This document shows positions 27,457 through 36,142 of a stretch of DNA of 64,000 nt, one piece after another. The translations under genes were made by a program, and so were the position numbers. The DNA is from Alteromonas halophila (lineage in GTDB: Bacteria > Pseudomonadota > Gammaproteobacteria > Enterobacterales > Alteromonadaceae). The number at the start of each line of letters is the position of its first letter. Positions within the stretch are counted from its first letter, which is position 1. The stretch lies in the NCBI RefSeq assembly GCF_014651815.1, contig NZ_BMXP01000001.1, positions 621,028-685,027 of the forward strand. Reading direction: 5' to 3'. Under the pieces are notes generated by a model, which worked only from the letters and a program-made list of their open reading frames with translations, searched no databases and had not been told where the DNA came from.

Positions 27457-27963
27457 TCAGACATACACGGTCATTAACGGATCATCCATTGCCCGGCAAT
27501 GATGCAACGATGTTGGAACGATAGCGCTCAATTTGCTGCTGTTAAGAACAGTAACAAGACAAATGGTGTCTATACCATTTTGCTTCAGAAAAGGCGGCGA
27601 CACCTGAAATAAGGTCTGCCCTTTTTTCACTTTCTGGTTTTTGGAGACCAGAAACTCACATCGCTCTCCCATGAGGGCGTGGACGTTAATGCCAACCTGA
27701 ATGCGGAAAAGTAAGCCATTGTTAGCCTGAACAACTATCGAGTAGTCAAGCGCATCACAGCGTAAGACTTTGCAGGACAGTGGTGACGCAATCAGGCTGG
27801 ATGAGGTCTTAAGCGCATACCCGTGCCCCCACACACCACTGCTTAAAACAGGATCGCTGAGAGTATTCAGTGAAACAGGCTTACCACTGACAGGACAGGG
27901 GATCGCCACGTTACGCTTTGCCTGCTCAGGCTCACTGTCGGCAACAAAAAAAAGTGCGGTCAT
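27457..27963 (-). CDS. EIIA(Glc)-like protein lacking both phospho-site histidines
   Basis: 168 residues. From about residue 21 it follows the EIIA(Glc) fold: VSGKPVSLNTLSDPVLSSG, GHGYALK, SPLSCKVL, then GLLFRIQVGIN and KVKKGQTLFQV, VTVLN. In true EIIA the phosphorylated His lies in a (I/V)H(F/I)GID motif and a second His in TNHAFSI. Here the ungapped equivalents are Gln89 (RIQVGIN) and Leu72 (ALDYSI). It should therefore not carry phosphate and may be a pseudo-EIIA acting by binding. Its ATG overlaps by 4 bp (ATGA) the end of the full-length frame of the upstream ACT-domain gene, so the two form one operon. Confidence 0.75.
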   Translation of the reverse strand: MTALFFVADSEPEQAKRNVAIPCPVSGKPVSLNTLSDPVLSSGVWGHGYALKTSSSLIASPLSCKVLRCDALDYSIVVQANNGLLFRIQVGINVHALMGERCEFLVSKNQKVKKGQTLFQVSPPFLKQNGIDTICLVTVLNSSKLSAIVPTSLHHCRAMDDPLMTVYV

Positions 27964-28351
27964 AATTCTGGTTCTGTGACGGTGTAGCCAGCCGCCTTAA
28001 GTGCCGTAATGGCATCTTTTAACTTGCTGTTCTTCATTAAAAAAAGTCGGTATCAAACGTTGATACGACAAAAATTGACACTTTGGCTTTAGCCAGCACA
28101 GCGCCAATCTGCGCCATAATTCCTACCATCGACAAGTGGAATGGCCCGATTATCTCAAGCGCACGCCAGTTAGTGTCGGAGTCAAGCGAGGCCACCTCCA
28201 CATCCGATGGGACAACAATAGATAATTCTTCCGGGGTTCTGCCGATAAAAAAACGGGAGCAGGCCAGAACTGACGCTGGGATCCCGTCGTCGGGATCCAT
28301 GCTGTGTATACTGAAACTTTGGGGGAGCACTGCCAGCGTCTGCTTGGGCAT
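27960..28351 (-). pseudogene. ACT-domain protein gene with a frameshift at a T7 run
   Basis: The zero frame gives 104 residues ending FDTDFF-stop at 28037. The start, the RTPDELSIV-like segment RTPEELSIV, WRALEIIGPF and SIFVVSTFDTDFF match the CASTOR-like ACT proteins that normally continue for another 25 residues. A shift of one base back at the seven-T run (28039-28045) restores that tail (LMKNSKLKDAITALKAAGY, then TVTEPEL) for a 130-residue protein whose TGA overlaps the next ATG. The conserved tail and the ATGA coupling show the original gene ran to 27960. It is either a recent one-base loss, a sequencing error in the homopolymer, or a slippage site. Members probably bind amino acids; the role here is unknown. 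Confidence 0.75.
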
Positions 28352-28418
28352 GGGGTTACCTGTATCAATTTCTACTCTGTATGCATTAAATCATTAAGTG
28401 CCAGACAAGGCTACGCTG

Positions 28419-28441
28419 TTATCCACGTATTCTGTGGATAA
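28419..28441. promoter_or_regulatory. Inverted pair of DnaA boxes
   Basis: TTATCCACG (28419-28427) and TGTGGATAA (28433-28441, the reverse of the perfect box TTATCCACA) face each other with 5 bp between. They lie about 70 bp upstream of the ACT-domain gene, just beyond a possible minus-strand -35 (TTGTCT, 28403-28408). The remaining 313-bp gap (28352-28664) is AT-rich and otherwise empty up to the hppD terminator. Confidence 0.5.
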
Positions 28442-28626
28442 GTTTGTTGAGTAGTTTGGGGACTTCTTTTATCTTGCTGATTTGATTGAATTAATCGATT
28501 TGGTTAAACAATGGGCAACGCAGAAAAATGCGCTGGGGAGGCATTTTTATACGTCGCTGTCCAGTCATAAACAGTACCGGGTGTGACGTAATTAATGATA
28601 CAGGGGGATGTCGTTGGGGGGAGGGG

Positions 28627-28658
28627 AAAAGCAGGTGGCTACGCGGTAACCACCTGCT
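28627..28658 (-). terminator. Terminator of hppD
   Basis: AGCAGGTGG and CCACCTGCT form a 9-bp perfect stem that continues inward with one mismatch. On the minus strand, the direction of hppD, TTTTCCCC follows the stem directly. Confidence 0.75.
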
Positions 28659-28664
28659 ATTACA

Positions 28665-29747
28665 TTAGGCTTCTTCGCGTTTAAGTGAGCCGCGTTTAAC
28701 CTGATCACGTTCGATCGATTCAAACAGTGCCTTAAAGTTACCTTCTCCGAAACCTTCGTCCTGTTTACGCTGAATAAATTCAAAGAAAACCGGTCCAAAT
28801 ACAGTTTCTGAGAATATTTGCAGCAACAGACGCGGTTCGCCGCCTTCCGTAGTGCCATCTAACAGAATACCGCGCTGCTTGAGCTCATCCACAGGCTCAC
28901 CATGTCCCGGCAGGCGCTCTTCAAGCATCTGATAGTAGGTTTCCGGTGGTGCTGTCATAAATTTCATGCCGCGCGCTTTGAGTTTGTCCAGACAACTGAT
29001 TAGATCATCGCAGGAAAAGGCGATGTGCTGGATCCCTTCACCGTTGTACTGCATCAGAAATTCTTCAATCTGACCGCCGCCACCAACGGCTTCTTCGTTC
29101 AGGGGAATACGGATCTTACCATCCGGTGCGGTCATGGCTTTTGATAACAGACCCGTGTATTCACCTTTGATATCGAAGTAACGAATTTCACGGAAGTTAA
29201 ACAGCTTCTCGTAAAAATTCGCCCAGTAGTCCATGCGACCGCGATAGACATTGTGTGTAAGGTGATCAAGCGTGTGGAAACCACAGCCTTCAGGGTGACG
29301 GTCAACGCCTTCAATCCACTCAAAGTCGATGTCATAGATGGTGTTTTCGCCTTTATAACGGTCAATCATATATAGCATGGCGCCGCCAATGCCTTTAATT
29401 GCCGGTAGTTTCAGCTCCATTGGGCCAGTGTAGGTATCCATAGGCTGAGCGCCGCGTGACAATACCTCTTTATAGGCTTTCTGCGCATCTTTGACTCTGA
29501 ACGCCATACCACATGCTGAAGGGCCATGCTCTTCGGCATAATACTGGGCGTGGCAATTTTTTTCGTAGTTACTCAACAGGTTAATATCGCCCTGACGCCA
29601 AAGTTCAACGTCTTTCGATTTATGACGGGCTACCTTGGTGAACCCCATTGCTTCAAACATGGGCTCCAGAATGCCTTTTTCAGGCGCAGTGAATTCCAGA
29701 AACTCAAAGCCATCCAGGCCAATCGGATTTTCAAATAAGTCTGCCAT
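28665..29747 (-). CDS. hppD: 4-hydroxyphenylpyruvate dioxygenase
   Basis: 360 residues. The iron ligands are His162 (TLDHLTHN), His241 (IQHIAF) and Glu323 (VFFEFIQRK), within one residue of the positions in the Pseudomonas enzyme. It converts 4-hydroxyphenylpyruvate to homogentisate in tyrosine degradation. hmgA lies upstream on the same strand but 265 bp away, so hppD probably also has its own promoter, with two dyads in that gap. Confidence 0.97.
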   Translation of the reverse strand: MADLFENPIGLDGFEFLEFTAPEKGILEPMFEAMGFTKVARHKSKDVELWRQGDINLLSNYEKNCHAQYYAEEHGPSACGMAFRVKDAQKAYKEVLSRGAQPMDTYTGPMELKLPAIKGIGGAMLYMIDRYKGENTIYDIDFEWIEGVDRHPEGCGFHTLDHLTHNVYRGRMDYWANFYEKLFNFREIRYFDIKGEYTGLLSKAMTAPDGKIRIPLNEEAVGGGGQIEEFLMQYNGEGIQHIAFSCDDLISCLDKLKARGMKFMTAPPETYYQMLEERLPGHGEPVDELKQRGILLDGTTEGGEPRLLLQIFSETVFGPVFFEFIQRKQDEGFGEGNFKALFESIERDQVKRGSLKREEA

Positions 29748-29818
29748 AACAATTCTTTCTCATTCACAGTTAATCAATGGATGCCCTGATTTTAGAGAGC
29801 AGGGCACGGGGAAGGCAA

Positions 29819-29880
29819 CAGCGTGTTTACAACCATGCAACACGCTGCCATGTAAAACCTGTAAAGAAACCTTTATAGGT
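29819..29880. promoter_or_regulatory. Two dyads upstream of hppD, candidate operators
   Basis: CAGCGTGTT (29819-29827) and AACACGCTG (29839-29847) form a perfect 9-bp inverted repeat with 11 bp between. A second dyad at 29857-29880 reads ACCT-n-TAAAG, four bases, CTTTA-n-AGGT. Both lie 70-135 bp before the hppD start. A regulator of tyrosine catabolism, such as the nearby MarR protein, could bind here; this is inference. Confidence 0.4.
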
Positions 29881-30012
29881 GATGCGGTGAGGCACGCAAT
29901 GTTGCCCCAAAAGTCGCATAACTATATGAAAAGTAATATTTTAAAAAATAACGCAGGACGCACAGTGGCTGTTCACAAAACGCTACGCCAGCCACTGTCC
30001 GTCACGCTGCAA

Positions 30013-31317
30013 TTAACGGGTGCCGTCATAGTATTTTTTCAGCCCCTGCCAGCAGTCCAGGTAATCATGCTGACGATGCGAACTGTTTTGCGCATAGCGG
30101 GTCGGGGCAATGACATAGCGCGACTCAAACATAAAGGCCATGGTGTTTTCATATTTCTGAGGCTCAAGCTCAGCGGCAGATGCCTTCTCAAATACAGCAG
30201 CTTCCGGCCCGTGTGGCGTCATGCTGTTGTGCAGACTCATGCCGCCAGGCACAAAACCGGCCTCTTTCGCATCGTAGGTGCCCTCAATCAGCCCCATAAA
30301 CTCACTCATGATATTGCGGTGATACCAGGGCGGGCGGAATGTATTTTCGGCAACCATCCAGCGCGGCGGGAAGATCACAAAGTCGACATTGGCCACGCCT
30401 TCTGTTTCTGACGGCGAAGTCAGTACCGTAAAAATCGACGGATCAGGGTGATCGAAACTGACTGAATTAATGACATTAAAGCGGCTGAGATCGTATTTAT
30501 AGGGTGCTGAATTCCCTGTCCAGGCAACCACATCCAGTGGCGAGTGATCAAGTGTCGCCTGATACAACTCACCACAAAATTTGTTTATCAGTTGCATGTC
30601 ATCGTCGATATCTTCAAACGCGGCAACAGGGTACTGAAAATCCCGATCATTGGCGTAGCCATTGGCGCCAACAGGCCCACGTTCGGGCAATTGCAGTGGC
30701 GTACCATAATTTTCACAGATGTAACCCCGGATGGGCCCGTCGGTAGGCGTGACTGAAAATTTAACGCCCCGCGGAATAACCAAAATCTCTCCGGGACTGA
30801 CGCTGAGGTGGCCAAACTCGGTTTTCGCAAGCAGGCTGCCCTGTTGCGGAACAAACAGCATTTCACCATCAGATGAGTAAAAGAAACGCTTTTCCATCGG
30901 GCTATTTGCCCGATAGACGTGGATCCCAATACCCTGCTGCATGCGCGCATCACCATTCGCAGCCATTGTGACAAGACCATCGATAAAGTCAGTTTTCTGT
31001 TCAGGCATGGCGATGGGATCCCAGCGCATAACGTTGGGCGGGCAGGGGGTATCGGTTAGTGGTGCGGTAAGCAGATGGCCCTTATCCATTGGTGTGAAAT
31101 CACCCATGGCAATGGAAGGCCTCAAACGATACGTCCAGCTGCGACGGTTGCTAGCACGCGGAGCGGTAAACGCGGTGGTGCTGAACTGTTCGCAGTACAG
31201 GTTATAAGGGCAGCGCTGCGGGTTAAACTGGCCTACGGGCAACGCACCTTCAAGGGCTTCGGTTTCGTGTTCATTGTTAAAGCCGGTCAGATATGTCAAC
31301 TCGTTTTGCTGCACCAT
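30013..31317 (-). CDS. hmgA: Homogentisate 1,2-dioxygenase
   Basis: 434 residues, as expected. The start (LTYLTGFNNEHETEALEGAL) and the segments QRCPYNLYCEQFSTTAFT, PRGVKFSV and the late FRPPWYHRNIMSEFMGLI are those of HmgA, including the His and Glu iron ligands in the last one. It opens homogentisate to maleylacetoacetate. The later steps (maleylacetoacetate isomerase, fumarylacetoacetase) are not in the window. It is divergent from a MarR-type regulator 130 bp away. Confidence 0.97.
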   Translation of the reverse strand: MVQQNELTYLTGFNNEHETEALEGALPVGQFNPQRCPYNLYCEQFSTTAFTAPRASNRRSWTYRLRPSIAMGDFTPMDKGHLLTAPLTDTPCPPNVMRWDPIAMPEQKTDFIDGLVTMAANGDARMQQGIGIHVYRANSPMEKRFFYSSDGEMLFVPQQGSLLAKTEFGHLSVSPGEILVIPRGVKFSVTPTDGPIRGYICENYGTPLQLPERGPVGANGYANDRDFQYPVAAFEDIDDDMQLINKFCGELYQATLDHSPLDVVAWTGNSAPYKYDLSRFNVINSVSFDHPDPSIFTVLTSPSETEGVANVDFVIFPPRWMVAENTFRPPWYHRNIMSEFMGLIEGTYDAKEAGFVPGGMSLHNSMTPHGPEAAVFEKASAAELEPQKYENTMAFMFESRYVIAPTRYAQNSSHRQHDYLDCWQGLKKYYDGTR

Positions 31318-31351
31318 GTCATCCTCTTACGCTGCCAAGCGTTAATCAAAT

Positions 31352-31415
31352 TAGTTACAAATGAAACTATACGTGCTACAGCTTAATATCAACTGCGGCT
31401 GACGTTTAGCGTCAG
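31352..31415. promoter_or_regulatory. Inverted repeats between hmgA and marR-type gene
   Basis: Two dyads: TAGTT (31352-31356) with AACTA (31365-31369), and CTGACG with CGTCAG (31399-31415, 5 bp between). They sit in the divergent promoter region and are candidate binding sites for the adjacent MarR regulator. Confidence 0.4.
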
Positions 31416-31447
31416 GGCGGAGTGTCAATCTTCCTTTACCCTGAAAT

Positions 31448-31903
31448 ATGAGTAGTCTTATGTCTGATGACACCCAACTGGTGCTTGAACAGTTTCTGGC
31501 CTTTCGGGCGGTGCGCTTTGCCAGCAAACTCAGTACCTCTGTTGCTGAAATATATGCCGGTCCGCATGGGTTGTCCCGTGCGCAGTGGCGTGTTCTGGCA
31601 ACACTGGCTGAAGAAGACGGACTGACCGCCAAAGTCATTGCCCGTCGTACCTCTATGGATAAAGTCAGTATTTCCCGGGCGGTAAAATTGCTGAAGGCAA
31701 GATCGCTGATTCACCGCGAACCGACAGAGACAGATGGCCGTACCTACCGGTTATTGCTGACCGGGCAGGGCCGGGCGCTTTACGCTGAAATTGTGCCAGA
31801 TGCGGTAGCATGGCAGCGTACGCTGCTGGCCGGTATTAGTGATGAGGAATACCAGCGCTTTTTGCACCTGATGGCAACACTGGAAGACCGGCTGACAGAC
31901 TAA
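31448..31903 (+). CDS. MarR-family regulator, probably of hmgA/hppD
   Basis: 151 residues with a winged helix-turn-helix (LSRAQWRVLATLAEEDGLTA, then KVIARRTSMDKVSISRAVKLL) and a wing with REPTETDGRTYRLLLT, typical of MarR. MarR proteins usually repress divergent genes and respond to aromatic ligands, which fits control of the tyrosine-degradation genes. Two ATGs, 31448 and 31460, are possible; neither has a strong ribosome-binding site. The target assignment is by position only. Confidence 0.85.
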   Translation: MSSLMSDDTQLVLEQFLAFRAVRFASKLSTSVAEIYAGPHGLSRAQWRVLATLAEEDGLTAKVIARRTSMDKVSISRAVKLLKARSLIHREPTETDGRTYRLLLTGQGRALYAEIVPDAVAWQRTLLAGISDEEYQRFLHLMATLEDRLTD

Positions 31904-32072
31904 TACATCTGTGGTGTACAACGCCGGTGAGGGCAGCATGCAGGACTGTCAGGCTGTTCCCGCGCTGCCTGTACTTTGGTGTAGTTAACGTCAGAGGTCA
32001 TTGATTTTGATAATGTAACTGATAAATTAAGGGCGCTTCCTTAACAGGCTTATTATCAACAAGGACACTCGT

Positions 32073-33158
32073 TTGACGCCTCTTCATGTTTATGCAGGCC
32101 CCGGGGCGCTGCGAACCATTCGCCGCTACGGAATGATCCCCCGTTTGTTCCGGTATTTTATCGGCGCTTCCGGCGGACCTAAGTGGTTCGTGCTGGCCGG
32201 CTTGGATCGTGTGTTATTTCCGGAATGGCTGCCACGTCGCGGCGAGCAAATGCATTTTATTGGTACCTCCGCCGGGGCATTCCGCGCAACCTGTGCCGTT
32301 CAGCGAGACCCGAGGGCGGCAACCGATCGGCTGGCAACGCATTATGCAGAAACGGTATATTCTGACAAGCCACGGCCTAATGAAATTACGGTTAAAGCTC
32401 GGGCGCTGGTCCGGGATATGCTGGGGGACCAGGGCAAACTGGAATTGTTATTAAACGACAAGTTTAAGGCGCACATTATTGCAGCGAAATGTCATGGTCC
32501 AATGGCAAGGCGTGGGTCGATGAATCAGCTTTCCGGTCTGGCAATGAGCGCGGCGGCAAATGCAATGGGACGCAAACACCTCCGTCATCTGTATACCCGT
32601 TGTGTGTTTTCCTCTCCACACAGCAAGATTACGATTAAAGACCCGTACAACATCCCCACTGAATACTACGAACTGGGTCACAATAATATCTCTACGTCAC
32701 TGCTGGCATCCGGCTCTATTCCGATTGTGCTGGAGGCAGTATCCAATATCATCGGCGCGCCGGACGCGGTATACCGGGACGGCGGTATTATTGACTACCA
32801 CTTTGATCTGGAGTTTGGGCCGGAGCCGGGGTTAACCCTTTATCCACATTTTTACCCGTTTGCCGTGCCTGGCTGGTTCGATAAAAAGCTCAAAAATCGC
32901 CTCCCACATGCACAGAGCTACTACAATACGGTGATGCTGGTGCCTTCAGCCGAATTTATCGCGCAGTTACCTTATGGCAAAATTCCCGATCGCAAGGACT
33001 TTGAAACCATGGACGCGCCACAGCGGATCAAGTACTGGAAAACGGTGTTAAGTGAGTCTGACCGGCTTGGCGACTTCTTTATGACGCTGGCGGAAAAGCC
33101 GGAGTTTACGTCTTATATCAGACCATTGCCATTCCCGATGCTGTCAAAAGCTTACTAG
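32073..33158 (+). CDS. Patatin-like phospholipase
   Basis: 361 residues. Patatin elements in order: an oxyanion-type GASGGPK (31-37), the nucleophile elbow G-T-S-A-G with Ser66, and the Asp of the catalytic dyad in YRDGGIID (Asp236). The start codon is TTG at 32073 with AAGGA 8 bases upstream; no in-frame ATG precedes the conserved core. It has no signal peptide. It probably hydrolyses acyl-lipids in the cytosol or at the inner membrane; the substrate is unknown. It stands alone upstream of tRNA-Val. The 170 bp before it contain only a short TTAAGG/CCTTAA dyad. Confidence 0.85.
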   Translation: MTPLHVYAGPGALRTIRRYGMIPRLFRYFIGASGGPKWFVLAGLDRVLFPEWLPRRGEQMHFIGTSAGAFRATCAVQRDPRAATDRLATHYAETVYSDKPRPNEITVKARALVRDMLGDQGKLELLLNDKFKAHIIAAKCHGPMARRGSMNQLSGLAMSAAANAMGRKHLRHLYTRCVFSSPHSKITIKDPYNIPTEYYELGHNNISTSLLASGSIPIVLEAVSNIIGAPDAVYRDGGIIDYHFDLEFGPEPGLTLYPHFYPFAVPGWFDKKLKNRLPHAQSYYNTVMLVPSAEFIAQLPYGKIPDRKDFETMDAPQRIKYWKTVLSESDRLGDFFMTLAEKPEFTSYIRPLPFPMLSKAY

Positions 33159-33225
33159 AAGACGAGGCTGTTTCCAGCAATTGGTTATAACGCAGGCAAT
33201 TGAACAGACAAATCGTAAAATTCGC

Positions 33226-33254
33226 TTGCTAAGCGGCGAGGGCATCGCTATTAT
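33226..33254 (+). promoter_or_regulatory. Promoter of tRNA-Val
   Basis: TTGCTA at 33226-33231, a 17-bp spacer and TATTAT at 33249-33254, followed by a GC-rich discriminator (ACGCGCCG). The layout is that of a stringently controlled stable-RNA promoter. Confidence 0.7.
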
Positions 33255-33288
33255 ACGCGCCGTCTTCACGACTTCCTGTCGTTACAAT

Positions 33289-33365
<77 letters not shown>

Positions 33366-33459
33366 CTTATCTACCCCATTCATCCCAAAATAATTCGATT
33401 GCGCCAGCAAGGGCCAAGTCATCGTTATAATTCAATAGCCCTGTCTTGCCCATTCGCTC

Positions 33460-34572
33460 TTACCGCTGAGTATTGTCATTGAGTAAAGCCGACAACGTCG
33501 CAGCTTGATCATGGGATGGGTAGCGTTCAACAAAGGCGTTTAGATACCGCCGTGCCTGCTTGTACTGGTTTTGTTCATGCAGCGCTTTAATCAGCGCGGA
33601 CTCGTATGCAGGGTGTTGAAAGTAGCGGGCAATAGCCACCATGACATCCAGTTCCTGAACCTTGTCTTCTTCGCCAGCAAGTGCATAGGCATAAAAGCCG
33701 TACAGTGCCAGATAATTCATATCGTAATTGTCCGGGTTTTTAGCCAGCGCAATATCAATGGCTACCACGCCTGTTTGTTTAGCCGTCGCCACTAATTGCA
33801 TGGTTGCTTCATCCTTGAAGGGGACTCTGGGTTTTGGGGTGATCCCCAGTTTAACAAGCAGCGCTTCAGCAGCCTTAGGCACCGATGAAGGATTTTGCGC
33901 AGTAATCAGGTTTTCATCAATGACGACGAAGGGCAGCATGGGGTCGTTGTGTACGAAAATACCTCCGTTTTCAATGAGTTTATCCTCGACGAGAAAGGGG
34001 AAGGCAGCAATATGCTCACCACTGAACGCGTGCTCTTCAGTGTTAGTAAAGGCGTTTACCTGCCTGCCCGCAACCAGATGCTGACCGTCTGGTAATCTGA
34101 CGTCGGCAATGGCCGCGGGACCATGACAGACAGCCGCTATCATTTTGTGCTTCGCAGCAAACCGGGTCAGCATGGCCTGTGTGGCACTATCACTGGGTAA
34201 GTCAAACATTGCCCCTGCGCCGCCAACGATAAATATGCCCTGGTAATGGTTTGGATCGACGGTTTCGCTTGCCCTGGTGTTGTTTAGCTGACTAAGCGCA
34301 ACAGACTTAAAGCGCTGAATAAAAGCAAGGTCATCCTTGTTTGACTTCACCAGCACTGGTCCGCCTTTTGGCGTGGCAATATCAATGTTGACGCCGTTAT
34401 CATGCAAAACCAGATAGGCCTGGGCCAACTCTTCAAGATCGTAGCTCAGTTGTGGCTGTTCTTCAGTGCCATAGCCTGAAATAAGCATTAGCACATTGGT
34501 ATCGGTTTGCGATGCAAACGCCGGGTGCAGTGGCAGCACTAAAATAAAAAATATAAAGCGAAGTGTTCGCAT
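33460..34572 (-). CDS. Periplasmic DJ-1/PfpI-family protein with C-terminal helical extension
   Basis: 370 residues. A signal peptide (MRTLRFIFFILVLPLHPAFA) is followed by an Hsp31/PfpI-like domain (about 25-240) with the nucleophile elbow AAVCHGPAAI, Cys149, and the FIVGGAGAMFD segment. The last 120 residues are helical and TPR-like (ALAKNPDNYDMNYLALYGFY). Relatives act as glyoxalases, amidases or chaperones, usually in the cytosol; export is notable. The ATG at 34572 has GGAG 8 bases upstream, so the 12-residue extension to 34608 is rejected. It is divergent from the S41 lipoprotein. A second exported DJ-1 protein lies at 43.3 kb. Confidence 0.85.
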   Translation of the reverse strand: MRTLRFIFFILVLPLHPAFASQTDTNVLMLISGYGTEEQPQLSYDLEELAQAYLVLHDNGVNIDIATPKGGPVLVKSNKDDLAFIQRFKSVALSQLNNTRASETVDPNHYQGIFIVGGAGAMFDLPSDSATQAMLTRFAAKHKMIAAVCHGPAAIADVRLPDGQHLVAGRQVNAFTNTEEHAFSGEHIAAFPFLVEDKLIENGGIFVHNDPMLPFVVIDENLITAQNPSSVPKAAEALLVKLGITPKPRVPFKDEATMQLVATAKQTGVVAIDIALAKNPDNYDMNYLALYGFYAYALAGEEDKVQELDVMVAIARYFQHPAYESALIKALHEQNQYKQARRYLNAFVERYPSHDQAATLSALLNDNTQR

Positions 34573-34660
34573 AGTGTGACTCCAAAAATGTCTGTTACGG
34601 TAGCGCAAATCTAACTCAGCAGATGTCGTTATTGTGTGAAGCGTTTCATTGCGTTTTTCC

Positions 34661-34693
34661 CTGACAAAATCTTCACATTCGCCTTGTTAGTGT
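34661..34693 (+). promoter_or_regulatory. Shared promoter motif, site A (S41 gene)
   Basis: CTGACA (34661-34666) and TTCACA (34672-34677) are half-sites 11 bp apart; exactly 10 bp later comes TAGTGT (34688-34693) as -10. The same spacing is seen at sites near 43.1 and 46.1 kb. It is 32 bases before the S41 ATG. Confidence 0.55.
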
Positions 34694-34724
34694 GAGCGCT
34701 CCGTAACCTCACAGAGACAACAAC

Positions 34725-36128
34725 ATGCATAAACTAGTGATTGGACTGCTTCTCGTTGCAACTGCATGCATTTCGGGCTGTACAGCGAGTCATCTCGAGA
34801 TTTTTCCGGACCTGAGCGATCCGGGTTTAAGCGACAAAAAAATTGAACCAGCACAGTTGCGCGAGGATGTGGATGCATTCGTTGCCGGCATTGTGCAGCG
34901 TCATCCGGATGTGGAGCGGTATGCCAGCTTAGACAAGATTTACAAAAAGGCCAGGTCACTTAAAGCAGAGCTAACGGAACCGATGACCCGGCAAACGTTT
35001 TATAAAAAAATTGGGGCGCTTTCTCACTTATTTAATGATGGCCATACTTTCTTGCTGTGGCCCTATCAGGAATATCAGGCACTAAAAGAAAAAGAGTTAC
35101 TGACCTTTCCGTTCAGCCTCGAAGTGTTTCCTGAGGGCGTTTTTCTTAAATACGATTATCAGTTTAATGGGGTAACACTGCCCAAAGGCAGCCAGTTGGT
35201 CAGTGTTAATACAATTGATACAGACAAAATCTTCTCTCAGGCCCAGCAGTTTGTCGGTGGCGAAACCAAACAACTGCGTAAACACATCGTCGCTGCCCGG
35301 TTTCCCGTGATGATATGGGCGGTGTTTGGCTTCGTCGACACCTTTGAGCTTGAGTTGCTGATAGACGGTGAGAACCGACAGATTACTGTAGGGGCTGAAG
35401 ACAACTGGCAACAGAGCAACCCGCTGACCGCAGACGACAATGGGGATTTTGTGTATCAGCGTTTGAACGATGATACCGGGTACTTAAAAGTGGCGACGTT
35501 TGATGTGTCGCCGGACTGGTTTGAAGAGTTTATTGATGACACCTTTCTGACAATACACCAGCAAAAGGTGCACAATCTCATCATTGATATCCGCGACAAC
35601 AATGGGGGCAATACCGATACTGCAACCTACCTCGCCCGGTATTTGGCATCCGCGCCGTTTCAAATGATTTCATCGATGCGTGAACGCTTAAATGTCGATA
35701 ACCGGGGGGTGTTTAACTACCGGGGCAATGTGGGTGAGGTGCTGGCAGAAAAATGGGACGAATGGATAGAGCCTGTGAAGGCACAACGCCGCTTTAACGG
35801 CAACGCCTACGTATTGATAAGTCCTGTGAGTTACTCCTCGGCCATCGTTTTTGCTACCGCCGTAAAAGACAACGATATAGCCACACTTGTAGGGCGCAAA
35901 ACAGGTGGCTATGCTAACCAAACCGCGCAGGGAAATCTTTTCAATCTGCCTCATTCCGAGCTACGAGTGTACGTCGCGACGCGCCTACTGGTAAGACCTG
36001 GCGGCGATCTGACAACCGATGGCGTTAAGCCGGATATTCGGGTGTCTGCGACTGATGAGCAAATTACGTCGGGCAGGGATGCTGACATTCTGGCGGCACT
36101 TGAACATGCTGCTTTTGAGCGGAAATAG
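34725..36128 (+). CDS. S41-family protease-like lipoprotein
   Basis: 467 residues. A lipoprotein signal ends in ISGC with Cys19 as the lipidated residue. An S41/IRBP-type domain follows: a helical region with HLFNDGHTFL, a PDZ-like segment around LPKGSQLVSVN, then the catalytic core with LIIDIRDNNGGNTDTA and the nucleophile in PVSYSSAIVF (Ser371). KTGGYANQTAQ and DGVKPDI close the domain. It should act on peptides at the periplasmic face of a membrane. It lies immediately upstream of a two-component system and may be co-transcribed with it. Confidence 0.85.
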   Translation: MHKLVIGLLLVATACISGCTASHLEIFPDLSDPGLSDKKIEPAQLREDVDAFVAGIVQRHPDVERYASLDKIYKKARSLKAELTEPMTRQTFYKKIGALSHLFNDGHTFLLWPYQEYQALKEKELLTFPFSLEVFPEGVFLKYDYQFNGVTLPKGSQLVSVNTIDTDKIFSQAQQFVGGETKQLRKHIVAARFPVMIWAVFGFVDTFELELLIDGENRQITVGAEDNWQQSNPLTADDNGDFVYQRLNDDTGYLKVATFDVSPDWFEEFIDDTFLTIHQQKVHNLIIDIRDNNGGNTDTATYLARYLASAPFQMISSMRERLNVDNRGVFNYRGNVGEVLAEKWDEWIEPVKAQRRFNGNAYVLISPVSYSSAIVFATAVKDNDIATLVGRKTGGYANQTAQGNLFNLPHSELRVYVATRLLVRPGGDLTTDGVKPDIRVSATDEQITSGRDADILAALEHAAFERK

Positions 36129-36142
36129 AGTGAGATTAAGTG

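Noticed and set aside
29635..30411. 258-residue plus-strand open frame across hppD/hmgA ends
   Set aside because: It spans two confident minus-strand genes and their gap and has no recognisable protein features.
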